NCBI GenBank assembly: GCA_913775975.1
Contig: CAJYLQ010000020.1
Span: 22,973 to 86,972 of the forward strand
Length of the DNA: 64,000 bases
Direction of reading: 5' to 3'
Origin: an uncultured Sphingomonas sp.
GTDB taxonomy: Bacteria; Pseudomonadota; Alphaproteobacteria; Sphingomonadales; Sphingomonadaceae
Part shown: positions 8,924 through 18,924 of the stretch, piece by piece
Layout: every line of letters begins with the position of its first letter
Position numbering within the stretch: the first letter of the stretch is position 1
Notes under the pieces: generated by a model
What the model saw: only the letters and a program-made list of their open reading frames with translations
What the model was told of the DNA's origin: nothing
Databases searched by the model: none
Program-made: the position numbers and the translations under genes

Positions 8924-9622
8924 ATGAGCAGCACCCCTCCGCGCAGCGCGGTCGTCATCGGAGCATCGGGCGGCATCGGCGGCGCTCTGGTCGCCGCCCT
9001 GACCGAGGAGGAGGTGCCCGTCCGCGCCTTCGCCCGCGCCTTTCCCGGCGCCGACCATCTGGATATCACCGACGAGGCGTCGATCGCGGCGGCGGCGGCA
9101 TCGCTGGCTCAGACGCCCGACCTCGTCATCGTCGCGACCGGCCTGCTGCACGAGGGCGATCGCGGTCCGGAAAAGAGCATCGCCGCGCTCGATCCCGCCT
9201 GGCTGGCCCGGCAATATGCGGTCAACGCGATCGGCCCGGCGCTCGTCGCCAAGCACTTCCTGCCTCGGATGCCGAAGACGGGGCGCTGCGTCTTCGCGGT
9301 GCTGAGCGCGCGGATCGGCAGCATCTCCGACAACCGGCTGGGCGGCTGGTACGGCTATCGCGCCGCAAAGGCGGGGCTGAACCAGCTGATCCGCACGATC
9401 GCGGTGGAGGAGCGGCGGCGCAATGATCGCAGCATCGTCGTCGGCCTGCACCCCGGCACGGTCGACACCGCGCTGTCCCGCCCGTTTCAGGCGAATGTCC
9501 GCGCCGACCAGCTGTTCGCGCCCGATCGCGCGGCAGTGCAGCTGCTCGACGTGATCGACGGCCTGAAGGCGCCGGACAGCGGCCGTCTGTTCGGCTGGGA
9601 CGGCACTGAAATCGCACCCTGA
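8924..9622 (+). CDS. Short-chain dehydrogenase/reductase (C-factor-like)
   Basis: A 232-residue Rossmann-fold oxidoreductase. It has the cofactor loop VVIGASGGIGGAL (residues 10-22), LDITD near 44, the NNAG-equivalent replaced by IVATGLL, VNAIGPALVAKHFL, a Ser in LSARIGS, and the catalytic pair YGYRAAK near 141-147. PGTVDTALSRPF near 170 resembles the CsgA/C-factor branch of SDRs, which are short and often lack an obvious substrate. NADP/NAD-dependent activity is expected; the substrate is unknown. Confidence 0.88.
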   Translation: MSSTPPRSAVVIGASGGIGGALVAALTEEEVPVRAFARAFPGADHLDITDEASIAAAAASLAQTPDLVIVATGLLHEGDRGPEKSIAALDPAWLARQYAVNAIGPALVAKHFLPRMPKTGRCVFAVLSARIGSISDNRLGGWYGYRAAKAGLNQLIRTIAVEERRRNDRSIVVGLHPGTVDTALSRPFQANVRADQLFAPDRAAVQLLDVIDGLKAPDSGRLFGWDGTEIAP

Positions 9623-9761
9623 AATCATGCCGTGATGACGGAAGCGTAATGTGGCGGCCACGCGCCTGTCAGGGCATGGCGCGCATATCCTGTCCTACCG
9701 CCGTCGCATGATACTCCCGGATGCGGCGGCGGGCCCTTTCCCCGTTCGAAGGATCTGCCCG

Positions 9762-9980
9762 ATGACCCGTTCGCTCCCCTTCGCTCTCCTCGCTGCCGGA
9801 TCGCTGCTGTCGGGCACCGCCGCGATCGCCGCGAGCCCGACGCCGGCAAAGACGCCCGCTGCCAAGACGGTGAAGCGCACCGTCGTCGCGCGCAGCGTGA
9901 CCACCAAGACCAGCACCGGCAAGACCGTCACCTACGATTGCTCCAAGCCGGGCAACAAGGCGAAGAAGGCCTGCAAGTAA
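9762..9980 (+). CDS. Small secreted Lys-rich protein
   Basis: A 72-residue protein with a clear signal peptide (MTRSLPFALLAAGSLLSGTA, cleavage near AIA/AS). The mature 50 residues are rich in Lys, Thr and Ala and end YDCSKPGNKAKKACK, with two Cys that could pair. AAGGA lies nine bases before the ATG at 9762, which is why this start is chosen over an in-frame start at 9651 that would add a non-signal extension. Similar small basic secreted proteins occur in sphingomonads, but I know no assigned role. Confidence 0.7.
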   Translation: MTRSLPFALLAAGSLLSGTAAIAASPTPAKTPAAKTVKRTVVARSVTTKTSTGKTVTYDCSKPGNKAKKACK

Positions 9981-9992
9981 GTCCTGATCCCG

Positions 9993-10020
9993 CCACCCTC
10001 GCGCGCGGGCGCGGGGGTGG
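9993..10020 (+). terminator. Hairpin after the small secreted protein gene
   Basis: Twelve-base arms CCACCCTCGCGC and GCGCGGGGGTGG close a 4-base loop with a single G-U pair. There is no T tract after it, so it may attenuate or protect the 3' end rather than be a full intrinsic terminator. Confidence 0.45.
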
Positions 10021-10088
10021 TCAGGCGCGTCGGTCCGGGCTAGGGGAACAGGGTTACACCACTTCCCCATCCGAAAGACGATACGGCC

Positions 10089-12878
10089 TTGGCTGACGAG
10101 ACCACGCTCGCAGAACCCCCCGCCCATTTCGACGGCGCCTCGACGATCTCGATCGTCGACGAGATGAAGTCGAGCTATCTCGACTATGCGATGAGCGTCA
10201 TCGTCGCGCGCGCCCTTCCCGACGTGCGCGACGGGTTGAAGCCGGTGCACCGGCGCATCCTCTACTCCGCCTATGAAAGCGGCTTCCTCGCCGGGCGGCC
10301 CTATCGCAAGTCGGCGCGCATCGTCGGCGACGTGATGGGTAAATACCATCCGCACGGCGACAGCGCGATCTATGACGCATTGGCCCGGATGGCGCAGGAC
10401 TGGTCGATGCGGGTGCCGCTGATCGATGGCCAGGGCAATTTCGGCTCGATGGACCCCGATCCGCCCGCCGCGATGCGCTATACCGAGGCGCGTCTGGCGA
10501 AGGTGACGAACAGCCTGCTCGACGGGCTGGACAAGGACACGGTCGACTTTACCCCCAACTACGACGCGTCGGAGCGGGAGCCGCAGGTCCTGCCGGCGCA
10601 GTTCCCCAACCTGCTCGTCAACGGGGCCGGCGGCATCGCGGTCGGCATGGCGACGAACATCCCGCCGCACAATCTGGGCGAGGTGATCGACGCCTGTTTC
10701 GCGTACATGGACAATGGCGCGGTGACGGCGGAGGAACTGACCGAGATCGTCCCCGGTCCGGACTTCCCGACCGGCGCGATCATCCTGGGCCGCGCGGGCG
10801 CGCGATCGGCCTATTCGACGGGGCGCGGCTCGATCATCGTCCGCTCGCGCCACGCGATCGAGCGGCATCGCGGGGATCGCGAGTCGATCGTCCTCACCGA
10901 AATCCCCTTCCAGCAGGGCAAGAACGCGCTGGTCGAGAAGATCGCCGAGGCCGCGAAGGACAAGCGGATCGAGGGCATCAGCGACATCCGCGACGAATCG
11001 AACCGCGAGGGCGTTCGGATCGTCATCGACCTGAAGCGGGATGCGACCGCGGAAGTCGTGCTGAACCAGCTTTGGCGGCACACCCCGGCGCAAGGGTCCT
11101 TCCCGGCCAACATGCTCGCGATCCGCGGCGGCCGACCAGAGCTGCTCAACCTGCGCGACATCATCCAGGCGTTCGTCCAGTTCCGCGAGGAGGTCATCAC
11201 CCGCCGCTCGAAGTTCGAACTCGCCAAGGCGCGCGAGCGGGCACACCTGTTGCTGGGCCTCGTCATCGCGGTCACCAACCTCGATGAGGTCGTCCGCATC
11301 ATCCGGGGTTCGGCCAGCCCGGCGGCGGCGCGCATGGCGCTGCTGGCCCGCGAATGGCCGGTGGCGGAGATCGCCCCCTATCTCGCACTGGTCGAGGCGG
11401 TGGAGGACGAGGCGTCGGGCGATACCTATCGCCTGTCCGATGCGCAGGTCCGCGCGATCCTGGACCTGCGCCTCCATCGCCTGACCGCGCTGGGCCGCGA
11501 CGAGATCGGCGACGAGCTGAAGCAGCTGGCCGATTCGATCGCCGAGCTGCTCGAAATCCTCGCCAATCGCGTGAAGCTGTACGAGGTGATGCGCGGCGAG
11601 TTGCAGGCGATCCGCGATCAGTTCGCGACGCCGCGCCGCACCGAGATCCAGAACTTCGCCGGCGGCATCGACGACGAGGACCTGATCGAGCGCGAGGACA
11701 TGGTCGTCACCGTCACGGTAGAGGGCTATATCAAGCGTACCCCGCTCGACGCCTTCCGCGCGCAGAAGCGCGGCGGCAAGGGCCGCGCCGGCATGGCGAC
11801 CAAGGACGAGGACGCGATCACCAGCCTGTTCGTCACCTCGACGCACACGCCGGTGCTGTTCTTCTCCACCGCCGGCAAGGTCTATCGCCTGAAGGTGTGG
11901 CGCCTGCCAGAGGGCGGGCCGGCGACGCGCGGGCGGCCAATGGTGAACCTGCTGCCGCTGGCGCCGGGCGAAACCATCTCCACCGTTCTGCCTCTACCGG
12001 AGGACGAGGGCCGCTGGGGCGACCTGCACGTCATGTTCGCGACGATGAACGGCACCGTGCGCCGCAATTCCATGGATGCCTTCGCCAACATCCCGTCGAA
12101 CGGGAAGCTGGCGATGCGCTTCGACGACGAATCGACCGACACGCTGATCGGCGTCGCGCTGCTGACCGAGACGGACGACGTGCTGCTTGCGACGAAAAGC
12201 GGCAAGGCGATCCGCTTCGCCGCGACCGATGTGCGCGAGTTCCAGAGCCGCACCTCGACCGGCGTGCGCGGCATCTCGCTGGCGAAGGACGATGCCGTCA
12301 TCTCGCTGTCGATCCTGCGCGGCACGCCGTTCGACACCGACCAGCGCGACGCCTATCTGCGCGCCGCGCCGTGGAAGGAGGGCGAGCGGGAAACGACCCT
12401 CGATGCCGAGACGATGGCCGCGATGGAAGCGGCGGAGGAGTTCATCCTCACCGTGACCGCCAACGGCTATGGCAAGCGGACCTCCGCCTATGAATATCGC
12501 CGCACGGGTCGCGGCGGCCAGGGCATCACGAACATCATCACCTCCGACCGCAACGGCCCGGTGGTGGCGAGCTTCCCCGCGCACAATGGCGAGCAGCTGA
12601 TGCTCGTCACCGATCAGGCCAAGCTGATCCGCACGACGGTCGGCGACATCCGCGTCGCGGGCCGCAACACGCAAGGCATCACCATCTTCCGCGTCGCGGA
12701 CGGCGAGCACGTCGCCTCCGCCGCCAAGATCGATGAGGAGGAAGAGCCCGAGAACGCCGCCGAGGCGCTGGTCGCGGAGGAACGCGCGGAAACGCCGGCG
12801 GTTGATCCCGCCGATACCCTGACCGTCGATGACGGCACGGGCCCGCAGACCCTGGACGAGAAGGACGTGGAGGAATGA
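10089..12878 (+). CDS. gyrA: DNA gyrase subunit A
   Basis: A 929-residue type II topoisomerase subunit that, with GyrB, introduces negative supercoils. The winged-helix and tower region holds the QRDR ([20 protein letters not shown]) with Ser92 and Asp96, the residues found in quinolone-sensitive enzymes, and the catalytic Tyr131 in [10 protein letters not shown]. The C-terminal beta-pinwheel begins near 540 and contains the GyrA-box variant QKRGGKG, which marks GyrA rather than ParC. The tail after residue 880 is acidic. The start appears to be TTG at 10089 ([11 protein letters not shown]); the next in-frame ATG at 10164 would remove conserved residues. The stop overlaps the next gene by 4 bases (ATGA). 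Confidence 0.97.
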   Translation: MADETTLAEPPAHFDGASTISIVDEMKSSYLDYAMSVIVARALPDVRDGLKPVHRRILYSAYESGFLAGRPYRKSARIVGDVMGKYHPHGDSAIYDALARMAQDWSMRVPLIDGQGNFGSMDPDPPAAMRYTEARLAKVTNSLLDGLDKDTVDFTPNYDASEREPQVLPAQFPNLLVNGAGGIAVGMATNIPPHNLGEVIDACFAYMDNGAVTAEELTEIVPGPDFPTGAIILGRAGARSAYSTGRGSIIVRSRHAIERHRGDRESIVLTEIPFQQGKNALVEKIAEAAKDKRIEGISDIRDESNREGVRIVIDLKRDATAEVVLNQLWRHTPAQGSFPANMLAIRGGRPELLNLRDIIQAFVQFREEVITRRSKFELAKARERAHLLLGLVIAVTNLDEVVRIIRGSASPAAARMALLAREWPVAEIAPYLALVEAVEDEASGDTYRLSDAQVRAILDLRLHRLTALGRDEIGDELKQLADSIAELLEILANRVKLYEVMRGELQAIRDQFATPRRTEIQNFAGGIDDEDLIEREDMVVTVTVEGYIKRTPLDAFRAQKRGGKGRAGMATKDEDAITSLFVTSTHTPVLFFSTAGKVYRLKVWRLPEGGPATRGRPMVNLLPLAPGETISTVLPLPEDEGRWGDLHVMFATMNGTVRRNSMDAFANIPSNGKLAMRFDDESTDTLIGVALLTETDDVLLATKSGKAIRFAATDVREFQSRTSTGVRGISLAKDDAVISLSILRGTPFDTDQRDAYLRAAPWKEGERETTLDAETMAAMEAAEEFILTVTANGYGKRTSAYEYRRTGRGGQGITNIITSDRNGPVVASFPAHNGEQLMLVTDQAKLIRTTVGDIRVAGRNTQGITIFRVADGEHVASAAKIDEEEEPENAAEALVAEERAETPAVDPADTLTVDDGTGPQTLDEKDVEE

Positions 12879-13243
12879 CCGATCGGCCGGCAGCACCGCA
12901 GGACAATCTTGTCGCGTACAAGGTGCTGACGGCCGATCAGATGCACACGTTGGAACAGGCCGGGCGCTTCGACGGCGCGCCGGTCGATCTCGCCGACGGC
13001 TACATCCACCTGTCGACCGCCGCCCAGCTGACGGAGACGGTGGACAAGCATTTCGCCGGCCAGTCCGACCTCCACGTCGCGGCGGTCGACCTCGCCGCCT
13101 ATCGTACCCTGAAATGGGAGGAGAGCCGTGGCGGCCAGCTCTTCCCCCATCTCTACGAACCGCTGCTGCTGGAAACGGTGATCGCCTACGGCCCCCTGCA
13201 GCGCGACGACGACGGCAAGGTGCGGCTGCCGATTGCCGGATGA
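12875..13243 (+). CDS. DUF952 family protein
   Basis: A 122-residue cytoplasmic protein. [29 protein letters not shown], then [18 protein letters not shown] and [20 protein letters not shown] are the conserved line of DUF952, including the DGYIHLS motif. The fold resembles ADP-ribosyltransferase-like/RNA 2'-phosphotransferase-type small domains, but no activity is established to my knowledge. Start and gyrA stop share ATGA, so it is co-translated with gyrA. Confidence 0.88.
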   Translation: MTDRPAAPQDNLVAYKVLTADQMHTLEQAGRFDGAPVDLADGYIHLSTAAQLTETVDKHFAGQSDLHVAAVDLAAYRTLKWEESRGGQLFPHLYEPLLLETVIAYGPLQRDDDGKVRLPIAG

Positions 13244-13247
13244 GGCC

Positions 13248-13988
13248 TTATTTGACCCGAGCTGCCGGCTTCCAGGCCGCCGGCACGCCGCTCAACAGCG
13301 TCCATGGCATCATATAGCTGACATACTCGTCTTCGCTGACCCTGCCGTCGCGATTGCGGTCCAGCAAGTCCATCCACTTCCGCTCCGCTGCCGGATCCGG
13401 CGTACCCGCTCGTGGCGCGGGCGGCAGGGTCGTGTCCCGATTGGTATCGCGCGGTTCCATCGCGGACGCTTCGGCCGGGTCGAGATAGCCCGAGCCATCG
13501 CGATCCTTCTGCCGAAACCCCTCGCGATTGTAGGCGGCGGCTTCGTCCATCCCCACCTTGCGCGCGGCGACATCCTCGCCCTTCTGATTTACCATTTTGG
13601 GCGTGAAAGGGTCCGGCGCACGAACGTCCTGCACCATTGCCGCGAGAACCAGAAAAGCCAGCATGATCGATCCTTTGTGAAGCGGGGGCCGCGGCGCCAC
13701 CTCGCCGGGCGTCGCAGCTGTCCCCTCCTCGACCCGATCATCATCTCCCGACAGGTCCAAATGTCCGGGTACCAGTCGCTGGTACCCCTCCGCCTCCGCC
13801 AGCATTCGGGCGGCAGCCAGCGAAGAGGACTGACCCAGTTTCGCCCGCGCCATCTTCAGCCGCTTTTCCACCGCATGGGGGGATATGCCCAGATCGATCG
13901 CCATCTCCTTGGCGGTCTGTGGCAGCAGGCGGCGACGCAGACACTCCTTCTCGTTCGCGGTCAGTCGGGAGATCGCGTCTTCAGGCAT
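13248..13988 (-). CDS. LuxR-type HTH protein fused in frame to a secreted-type EF-hand domain
   Basis: One open frame of 246 residues holds two unlike parts. Residues 1-70 form a GerE/LuxR helix-turn-helix (LTANEKECLRRRLLPQTAKE, then GISPHAVEKRLKMARAKLG). Residues 109-246 look like an independent exported EF-hand protein: MLAFLVLAAMVQDVRA is a short hydrophobic segment, followed by loops DRDGSGYLDPAE and DRNRDGRVSEDE. A perfect AAGGA (13671-13675) sits six bases before the Met codon of the second part (ATG at 13664). So it may be one membrane-anchored regulator with an outside calcium-sensing domain, two proteins from one frame, or a fusion from a lost stop. Its start overlaps the DUF488 stop by 8 bases, so they share an operon. 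Confidence 0.75.
   Translation of the reverse strand: MPEDAISRLTANEKECLRRRLLPQTAKEMAIDLGISPHAVEKRLKMARAKLGQSSSLAAARMLAEAEGYQRLVPGHLDLSGDDDRVEEGTAATPGEVAPRPPLHKGSIMLAFLVLAAMVQDVRAPDPFTPKMVNQKGEDVAARKVGMDEAAAYNREGFRQKDRDGSGYLDPAEASAMEPRDTNRDTTLPPAPRAGTPDPAAERKWMDLLDRNRDGRVSEDEYVSYMMPWTLLSGVPAAWKPAARVK
13671..13675 (-). promoter_or_regulatory. Internal Shine-Dalgarno before the EF-hand part
   Basis: AAGGA on the minus strand, six bases ahead of the internal ATG at 13664 within the LuxR/EF-hand frame. The spacing is ideal, and the Met opens a hydrophobic signal-like stretch. It supports separate initiation of the EF-hand protein. Confidence 0.6.
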
Positions 13989-14415
13989 AAAGGTCGACCA
14001 CCTTCATCCCTTGCCCCACCGCCTCCAGCAACAAGGTGCGATGGCAATGGCACGGGTCGCGTTCGTAGCAGAGCAGCGCGCTGGGCGTCTCTTCCGCCAG
14101 GTCCAGCATCTGCGCGGCCGCCGCCTGCGCCTCCGGCAGTTCCAGCTGTTCGTCGTACACCGCGCGCAGCGTCGCCACGTCGCCCTTCTTCGCGGCGTCG
14201 CGCCCGCGTTTGGGCGTGCCCAGCGCGCGCAGGTGGACATAGCCGATGCCCGCCTCCGCCAGCGAAGCGGCCAGCGGCGTCTTGGAGAAGCCGGGACGGC
14301 GGGACGAGGGCAAGGCGCGCACATCGATCACGCGGCGAACGCCCGCAGCCTGCAGCGCCGCAAGGAAGTCGGCCATCGTCGTGGCCTCGTAGCCGATGGT
14401 GAAGATCGTCGTCAT
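13981..14415 (-). CDS. DUF488 domain-containing protein
   Basis: A 144-residue cytoplasmic protein. It shows the family pattern: [19 protein letters not shown] at the N-terminus, [31 protein letters not shown], and the Cys/His motif [16 protein letters not shown] near residues 115-130. That motif suggests a metal or thiol site, but the biochemical role of DUF488 is not known to me. The ATG at 14415 is preferred to an upstream in-frame start because it gives the family N-terminus. It is divergent from trmFO with only 46 bases between starts, and is followed by the overlapping LuxR/EF-hand frame. Confidence 0.88.
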   Translation of the reverse strand: MTTIFTIGYEATTMADFLAALQAAGVRRVIDVRALPSSRRPGFSKTPLAASLAEAGIGYVHLRALGTPKRGRDAAKKGDVATLRAVYDEQLELPEAQAAAAQMLDLAEETPSALLCYERDPCHCHRTLLLEAVGQGMKVVDLYA

Positions 14416-14461
14416 GCCGCCAGCTTGCCGTATCCCCGCTCCTGCCGCTAGGCGGACGGGC

Positions 14462-15799
14462 ATGACCCATGACATTCATATCGTTGGCGGCGGCCTCGCC
14501 GGTTCTGAGGCCGCGTGGCAGCTGGCGGAGGCGGGCTTTCGCGTCCATCTTTCGGAGATGCGCGGTTCGGGCGAGCGGACGCCCGCGCACCAGACCGATG
14601 GCCTTGCCGAACTGGTCTGTTCGAACAGCTTCCGCTCCGACGACGCCGAATCGAACGCGGTGGGGTTGCTGCATCAGGAGATGCGGGCGCTCGGCTCGCT
14701 CATCATGCGGCAGGCGGATGCGCATCGCGTCCCCGCCGGCTCAGCGCTGGCGGTCGATCGCGACGGCTATTCGCAGGGCGTCACCCGCGCGCTGGCCGAT
14801 CACCCCAACGTCACGCTGGTGCGCGAGCGTGTCGATGCGCTGCCGGAAGGCCCCGCGATCCTCGCCACCGGGCCGCTGACGGCACCGGCACTGGCGGACG
14901 CGATCGGTGGCGCGACCGGCGCGGAGGCGCTCGCCTTCTTCGACGCACTGGCGCCGATCGTCCATTTCGACACGATCGACATGGACATCGCCTGGAAGGC
15001 CAGCCGTTGGGACAAGGGTGAGGCGGATTACATCAACTGCCCGATGACGAAGGACGAATATCTCGCCTTCCATGCCGGCCTGCTGGCGGGCGAGAAGACG
15101 CCGTTCAAGGACTGGGAAAAGGACACGCCTTATTTCGAGGGCTGCATGCCGATCGAGGTGATGGCCGAACGCGGCATCGATACGCTGCGCTATGGCCCGA
15201 TGAAGCCGGTCGGGCTGGACGATCCGCGCACCGGCCGCTGGCCCTATGCGGTCGTGCAGCTGCGCCAGGACAATGCGCAGGGCACGCTCTGGAACATCGT
15301 CGGCTTTCAGACCAAGCTGAAACATGCCGAGCAGGTCCGCCTGTTCCGCACCATCCCCGGATTGCAGAATGCGGAGTTCGCGCGGCTGGGCGGGCTGCAT
15401 CGCAACACCTTCATCCGCTCGCCGGAACTGCTGGACCCGACGCTGCGGCTGAAGAACCGGCCCAACCTGCGCTTCGCCGGGCAGATCACGGGGTGCGAGG
15501 GCTATATCGAAAGCGCGGCGATCGGCCTGCTCGCGGGGCGGTTCGCGGTGGCGGACCTGCTGGGGCAGACGCTGCCGCCTCCGCCCGTTGAGACCGCGCT
15601 GGGCGCGCTGCTGGGCCATATCACGGGCGGCGCGGAGGCGGAGACCTATCAGCCGATGAACGTCAATTTCGGCCTGTTCCCGCCGATCGCCGGCCGCACG
15701 AAAAAGGCGGATCGCAAGCGCATGTACACCGATCGTGGCCGTGCGGCGATGACGGCGTGGCTCAACTCTCTTCCGACGGGCGCTCCGGCGGACATTTGA
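14462..15799 (+). CDS. trmFO: Methylenetetrahydrofolate--tRNA-(uracil-5-)-methyltransferase TrmFO
   Basis: A 445-residue FAD/folate-dependent enzyme that makes m5U54 in the T-loop of tRNA. The FAD dinucleotide loop [19 protein letters not shown] opens the protein; [20 protein letters not shown] near 55 holds the conserved Cys/Asn region; [13 protein letters not shown] near 185, [14 protein letters not shown] near 220 (catalytic Cys), and [20 protein letters not shown] near 340 are family signatures. It starts at the ATG at 14462. Its 3' end overlaps the convergent EF-hand gene by 38 bases. Confidence 0.96.
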   Translation: MTHDIHIVGGGLAGSEAAWQLAEAGFRVHLSEMRGSGERTPAHQTDGLAELVCSNSFRSDDAESNAVGLLHQEMRALGSLIMRQADAHRVPAGSALAVDRDGYSQGVTRALADHPNVTLVRERVDALPEGPAILATGPLTAPALADAIGGATGAEALAFFDALAPIVHFDTIDMDIAWKASRWDKGEADYINCPMTKDEYLAFHAGLLAGEKTPFKDWEKDTPYFEGCMPIEVMAERGIDTLRYGPMKPVGLDDPRTGRWPYAVVQLRQDNAQGTLWNIVGFQTKLKHAEQVRLFRTIPGLQNAEFARLGGLHRNTFIRSPELLDPTLRLKNRPNLRFAGQITGCEGYIESAAIGLLAGRFAVADLLGQTLPPPPVETALGALLGHITGGAEAETYQPMNVNFGLFPPIAGRTKKADRKRMYTDRGRAAMTAWLNSLPTGAPADI

Positions 15800-16223
15800 C
15801 GGGGCGCGGGGTCTTTCGCTTGACGGCGGTGGTGGCGAACTCGGCGCGGCTCATCGCGCCGTCGCGATCCCTGTCGGCGGCGGCGAACTTCGTCGTCGTC
15901 TTGATCGCCCATTCGTCGAACGACAGCCGGCCGTCGCCATCGACGTCCAGCTTGGCGAAGGCCTTGCGGCGCGCGGCCAGATATTCCTCGCGCGTGATGC
16001 GCGCGTCGCGATCCTTGTCGTAACGATCGAACCGCTTTTCCTCCCGCGTCCGGGCGGTGGCCTCCGGCACATCGGCGGGGGCCGCGTCGTCGGCTTCCGT
16101 CGCGGCGGCGCGCATCGCCGGTTGTGCGGGTAGCGCGGATGAAGGCGCCTCGCGTGCCGACCACAGCACCGCCCCCGCCGCGAGCGCCGCCAGCCCGGCC
16201 CCGCCCATCCAGTATCGCCACAT
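15762..16223 (-). CDS. EF-hand protein with N-terminal membrane anchor or signal
   Basis: A 153-residue protein. [20 protein letters not shown] is a hydrophobic N-terminus (uncleaved anchor or signal), followed by an Ala/Pro linker and three EF-hand loops: [12 protein letters not shown] near 69, [12 protein letters not shown] near 92 and [12 protein letters not shown] near 115. The C-terminus is basic and Pro-rich ([15 protein letters not shown]). Periplasmic Ca2+ binding is expected; the partner is unknown. The gene converges on trmFO and overlaps its end by 38 bases. It is the second EF-hand protein within 3 kb. Confidence 0.85.
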   Translation of the reverse strand: MWRYWMGGAGLAALAAGAVLWSAREAPSSALPAQPAMRAAATEADDAAPADVPEATARTREEKRFDRYDKDRDARITREEYLAARRKAFAKLDVDGDGRLSFDEWAIKTTTKFAAADRDRDGAMSRAEFATTAVKRKTPRPVKCPPERPSEES

Positions 16224-16285
16224 CGCCTTGCCCCCGTCTTTCGTCGGCGACAGGCTAACCGCGTCGCGCCGGCCGGGGCAAGCGA

Positions 16286-16930
16286 TCAGCGTCCGGTCAG
16301 CCGGTGCCGCAGCAGCCGCGCGATGCGCAAGGGATGCCCCTCCGCCCTGTCCGGCTTGGCCAATCGCATCCGTGCCCCATGCGCCAGCGCGCCAAGTGCC
16401 CGCAACGCCATCGGCCAGCGCGGCGCGAGTGCTACGTCGAGCCGCTCACCCGCGATGGCACGGGCGCGCGCCGCAAGCGCCGGGTCGGACAGGTTCGCCG
16501 CCAGATCGACCAGCGCCCAGCCCTGCCCCGCCGTCGCCAGCTGCGCCGACTCCGTATCCAGCACGCGTCCCGCCAGTGCGAACAGACGACCGCCGCGATC
16601 GCACGCGTGAGCCGTCAGCGCCGCATCGTCCAGATCGTCGAGCAGTACCTCCCATCCGTCGATCATCGTCGCCAGCGCGGCGCCGGTGATACCCAGCGGC
16701 AGGATGGTCGTTGCCAGCGTCATCAGCACCGGCTCCGCGGGCGGAACTGCACCGTCCAGACGGGTGAGCGCGTCGTGCCACCAAGTCAGCCGCATCTGCC
16801 CGACCATAGGCTCGCGGGTGCCGCGCAGGATGCCGCCCAGCCGCGCATCGAGCGCCAGCAGCGCCGCCAGCGCGTCGCGCCGTGTCGCGGGAGCATAGCC
16901 GATCACCAGGGCACGTTCGCCATCCGGCAT
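16286..16930 (-). CDS. Squalene/phytoene synthase family protein (short form)
   Basis: A 214-residue all-helical protein with the family segments LVIGYAPATRRDALAALLAL, MRLTWWHDALTRLD, LDDLDDAALTAHA and QGWALVDLAANL. It is shorter than carotenoid or hopanoid synthases (about 280-350 residues) and the first DxxxD pair is not evident, which fits the NDUFAF6-like or unassigned branch of the superfamily rather than a true phytoene synthase. No neighbouring isoprenoid gene is present. Enzymatic activity is therefore doubtful. Confidence 0.78.
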   Translation of the reverse strand: MPDGERALVIGYAPATRRDALAALLALDARLGGILRGTREPMVGQMRLTWWHDALTRLDGAVPPAEPVLMTLATTILPLGITGAALATMIDGWEVLLDDLDDAALTAHACDRGGRLFALAGRVLDTESAQLATAGQGWALVDLAANLSDPALAARARAIAGERLDVALAPRWPMALRALGALAHGARMRLAKPDRAEGHPLRIARLLRHRLTGR

Positions 16931-16965
16931 TACGTTTTCGTACGGAATATTAACTCTCCTCCACC

Positions 16966-18924
16966 ATGCCTTGGAAGAATTTCGTTTTTTTGAGTTCGCT
17001 CATGCTCGCCGCTTTGTTTCGCCGCCTGAACCGCTCTGCAGTCATTACCCCTCGTGCAGGCTTCCTGATGCGTCTCGCCCGGGATCGCCGGGGCAATACG
17101 CTGGCGATCATGGCGGCGGCGCTGGTGCCGATGATCGGCATGGCGGGATCCGCCGTCGACATGGCCCGCTTGTACGTCGTGAAGGTGCGACTGCAACAGG
17201 CCTGCGATGCGGGCGCCCTCGCCGGTCGTCGAGCGATGACCGACACGACCATGTCGACACCGATGGAAAGTGCCGCGAGCGATCAGGCGAGCAGTTTCTT
17301 CCGCAACAATTTCCCGGCCGGCTGGTATCGGACGGCCAATGTACGCTTCACGCCCGTGAAGGCATCGGTGAACACGGACCCGAACGTCGCAAACGGGGTC
17401 AACGCCACCGCCAGCGCGGACGTACCGATGGCGGTCATGTCTTTCTTCCGTGTCGGAACACAGACCGTGTCGGTGACATGCCAGGCCGTATATGACGTGC
17501 CCGACGCCGACGTCATGTTCGTGCTCGATACGACGGGGTCGATGACCTGCTATCCTCAGGATTCGCCGAACTGCAACAACGGGTCGGAAAAGCCGGCGAC
17601 TACGTCGAACGGCACCACCACCTATTCCAAGATGGAATCCCTGCGCCAGTCTGTCATGCTGTTCGACAGTACGGTCCGCGGCAGCACCGATCCCAACACG
17701 CATATCCGCTATGGCTTCGTCACCTATGCGTCTTCGGTCAATGTCGGCCGGCTGATCCCCTCCCAATATCTGCAAAACAGCTGGACCTATCAGAGCCGGC
17801 ATCTTTCGCCCGCAACCGGATCGGGCGGCGTGCTCCCCGGCGACTATGCCTGGGGCGATCCGTCGGACGTCAGGTTGTATAACGTTCCGCGCAGCTATTG
17901 CTTCGACCAGCGCAGTCCCGCCAGCGGCTTTGCCACCAGCGGACCGACCTGGTCCAATGACCGGCCGCAGGCGCGGCGCTATTATAACACCAGCTGGACA
18001 TCGGGGAACGGCGGAACCTGCTCCGGTCGGCAACAGCCGCTGCTGCCTTACTGGCGGTACGAGGCCGTGACATGGGATACCTCCGCCTTCCTGAGGACCG
18101 CGAACGGCGGCAACACGGCGGACCCGACCCGTTTTGACGGAACGACGACCAGCTGGCCCGGCTGCATCGAGGAACTGAATACGTCCACCGCGTCGAGCTT
18201 CGACGTCCGCAACCTGCCGGACGATCTGAACCCGGATATCGTCCCGTCCAGCGACAGCAACAAGTGGCGCCCCGCCTGGCCGGACGTCGTCTACATGCGC
18301 GACTATCTGGGACCGCAGGACATCAGGGACGAGGACACGAGCGACTATTACCGCAGCTTCCGGCCCGGAAACTACTACCCCAATGCCGGCTACGCCATCT
18401 GCGGCATGCCTGCCCGTACGCTGGACACGATGAGTGCGCAGGACGTTCGCAACTACGTCTACGATTCCAGGTTCAAGGCCTCCGGCGGCACCTATCATGA
18501 CGTCGGCATGATCTGGGGCACGCGGATGATCTCCCCCAACGGCGTATTCGGCGCGACGACCGCCGCATGGCCCGGACGCCAAGCGCCATCGCGCAGCATC
18601 GTCTTCATGACCGACGGCTCCATGGCGCCGAATCAGGCCATCTACGGCCAGTACGGCATCGAGGTGTTCGACAATCGCACGGGCGGCCAGAACGACTCGC
18701 AGCAGGACTATGACAATCATACCGCGCGATTCCGCGTCGAATGCGATGCCGCGAAGATGCGTGGCATCACGATCTACGTCGTCGCGCTGGGCACCGACGT
18801 GACGCCGGACCTGCAATATTGCGCCTCTTCCGGACAGGCTTTCCAGGCGAAGAGCACGGAATCGCTGAAGGCGGCCTTCCGCACGATCGCACAGCGCGTG
18901 GCGATGCTGAGGATCAGCCAGTGA
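16966..18924 (+). CDS. TadG-like pilus assembly protein with von Willebrand A domain
   Basis: A protein of up to 652 residues with an N-terminal Tad/TadE-type segment: RDRRGNTLAIMAAALVPMIG near 39-58 is a membrane helix, followed by AVDMARLYVVKVRLQQACDAG. Residues 183-650 form a large external vWA region with a MIDAS-like VLDTTGSM (188-193), Asp in FMTDGSMAPN, and IYVVALGTDV near the C-terminus. Several segments between are rich in Tyr, Ser and Asn. TadG proteins help assemble or anchor Flp pili at the cell surface. The start is uncertain: in-frame ATGs at 17002 and 17068 would also keep the membrane helix. The end overlaps the next gene (GTGA). Confidence 0.85.
   Translation: MPWKNFVFLSSLMLAALFRRLNRSAVITPRAGFLMRLARDRRGNTLAIMAAALVPMIGMAGSAVDMARLYVVKVRLQQACDAGALAGRRAMTDTTMSTPMESAASDQASSFFRNNFPAGWYRTANVRFTPVKASVNTDPNVANGVNATASADVPMAVMSFFRVGTQTVSVTCQAVYDVPDADVMFVLDTTGSMTCYPQDSPNCNNGSEKPATTSNGTTTYSKMESLRQSVMLFDSTVRGSTDPNTHIRYGFVTYASSVNVGRLIPSQYLQNSWTYQSRHLSPATGSGGVLPGDYAWGDPSDVRLYNVPRSYCFDQRSPASGFATSGPTWSNDRPQARRYYNTSWTSGNGGTCSGRQQPLLPYWRYEAVTWDTSAFLRTANGGNTADPTRFDGTTTSWPGCIEELNTSTASSFDVRNLPDDLNPDIVPSSDSNKWRPAWPDVVYMRDYLGPQDIRDEDTSDYYRSFRPGNYYPNAGYAICGMPARTLDTMSAQDVRNYVYDSRFKASGGTYHDVGMIWGTRMISPNGVFGATTAAWPGRQAPSRSIVFMTDGSMAPNQAIYGQYGIEVFDNRTGGQNDSQQDYDNHTARFRVECDAAKMRGITIYVVALGTDVTPDLQYCASSGQAFQAKSTESLKAAFRTIAQRVAMLRISQ

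Noticed and set aside
9669..11846. Long open frame antisense to gyrA and the gene before it
   Set aside because: High-GC codon bias of gyrA on the other strand produces it; composition is Arg/Asp/His-rich with no recognisable domain.
16286..16930. Carotenoid or hopanoid biosynthesis start
   Set aside because: The protein is short, lacks a clear first DxxxD pair and has no isoprenoid neighbours.
16930..18816. 628-codon frame antisense to the TadG-like gene
   Set aside because: The plus-strand frame has vWA and Tad motifs; the antisense protein is Arg/Val/His-rich without any motif.
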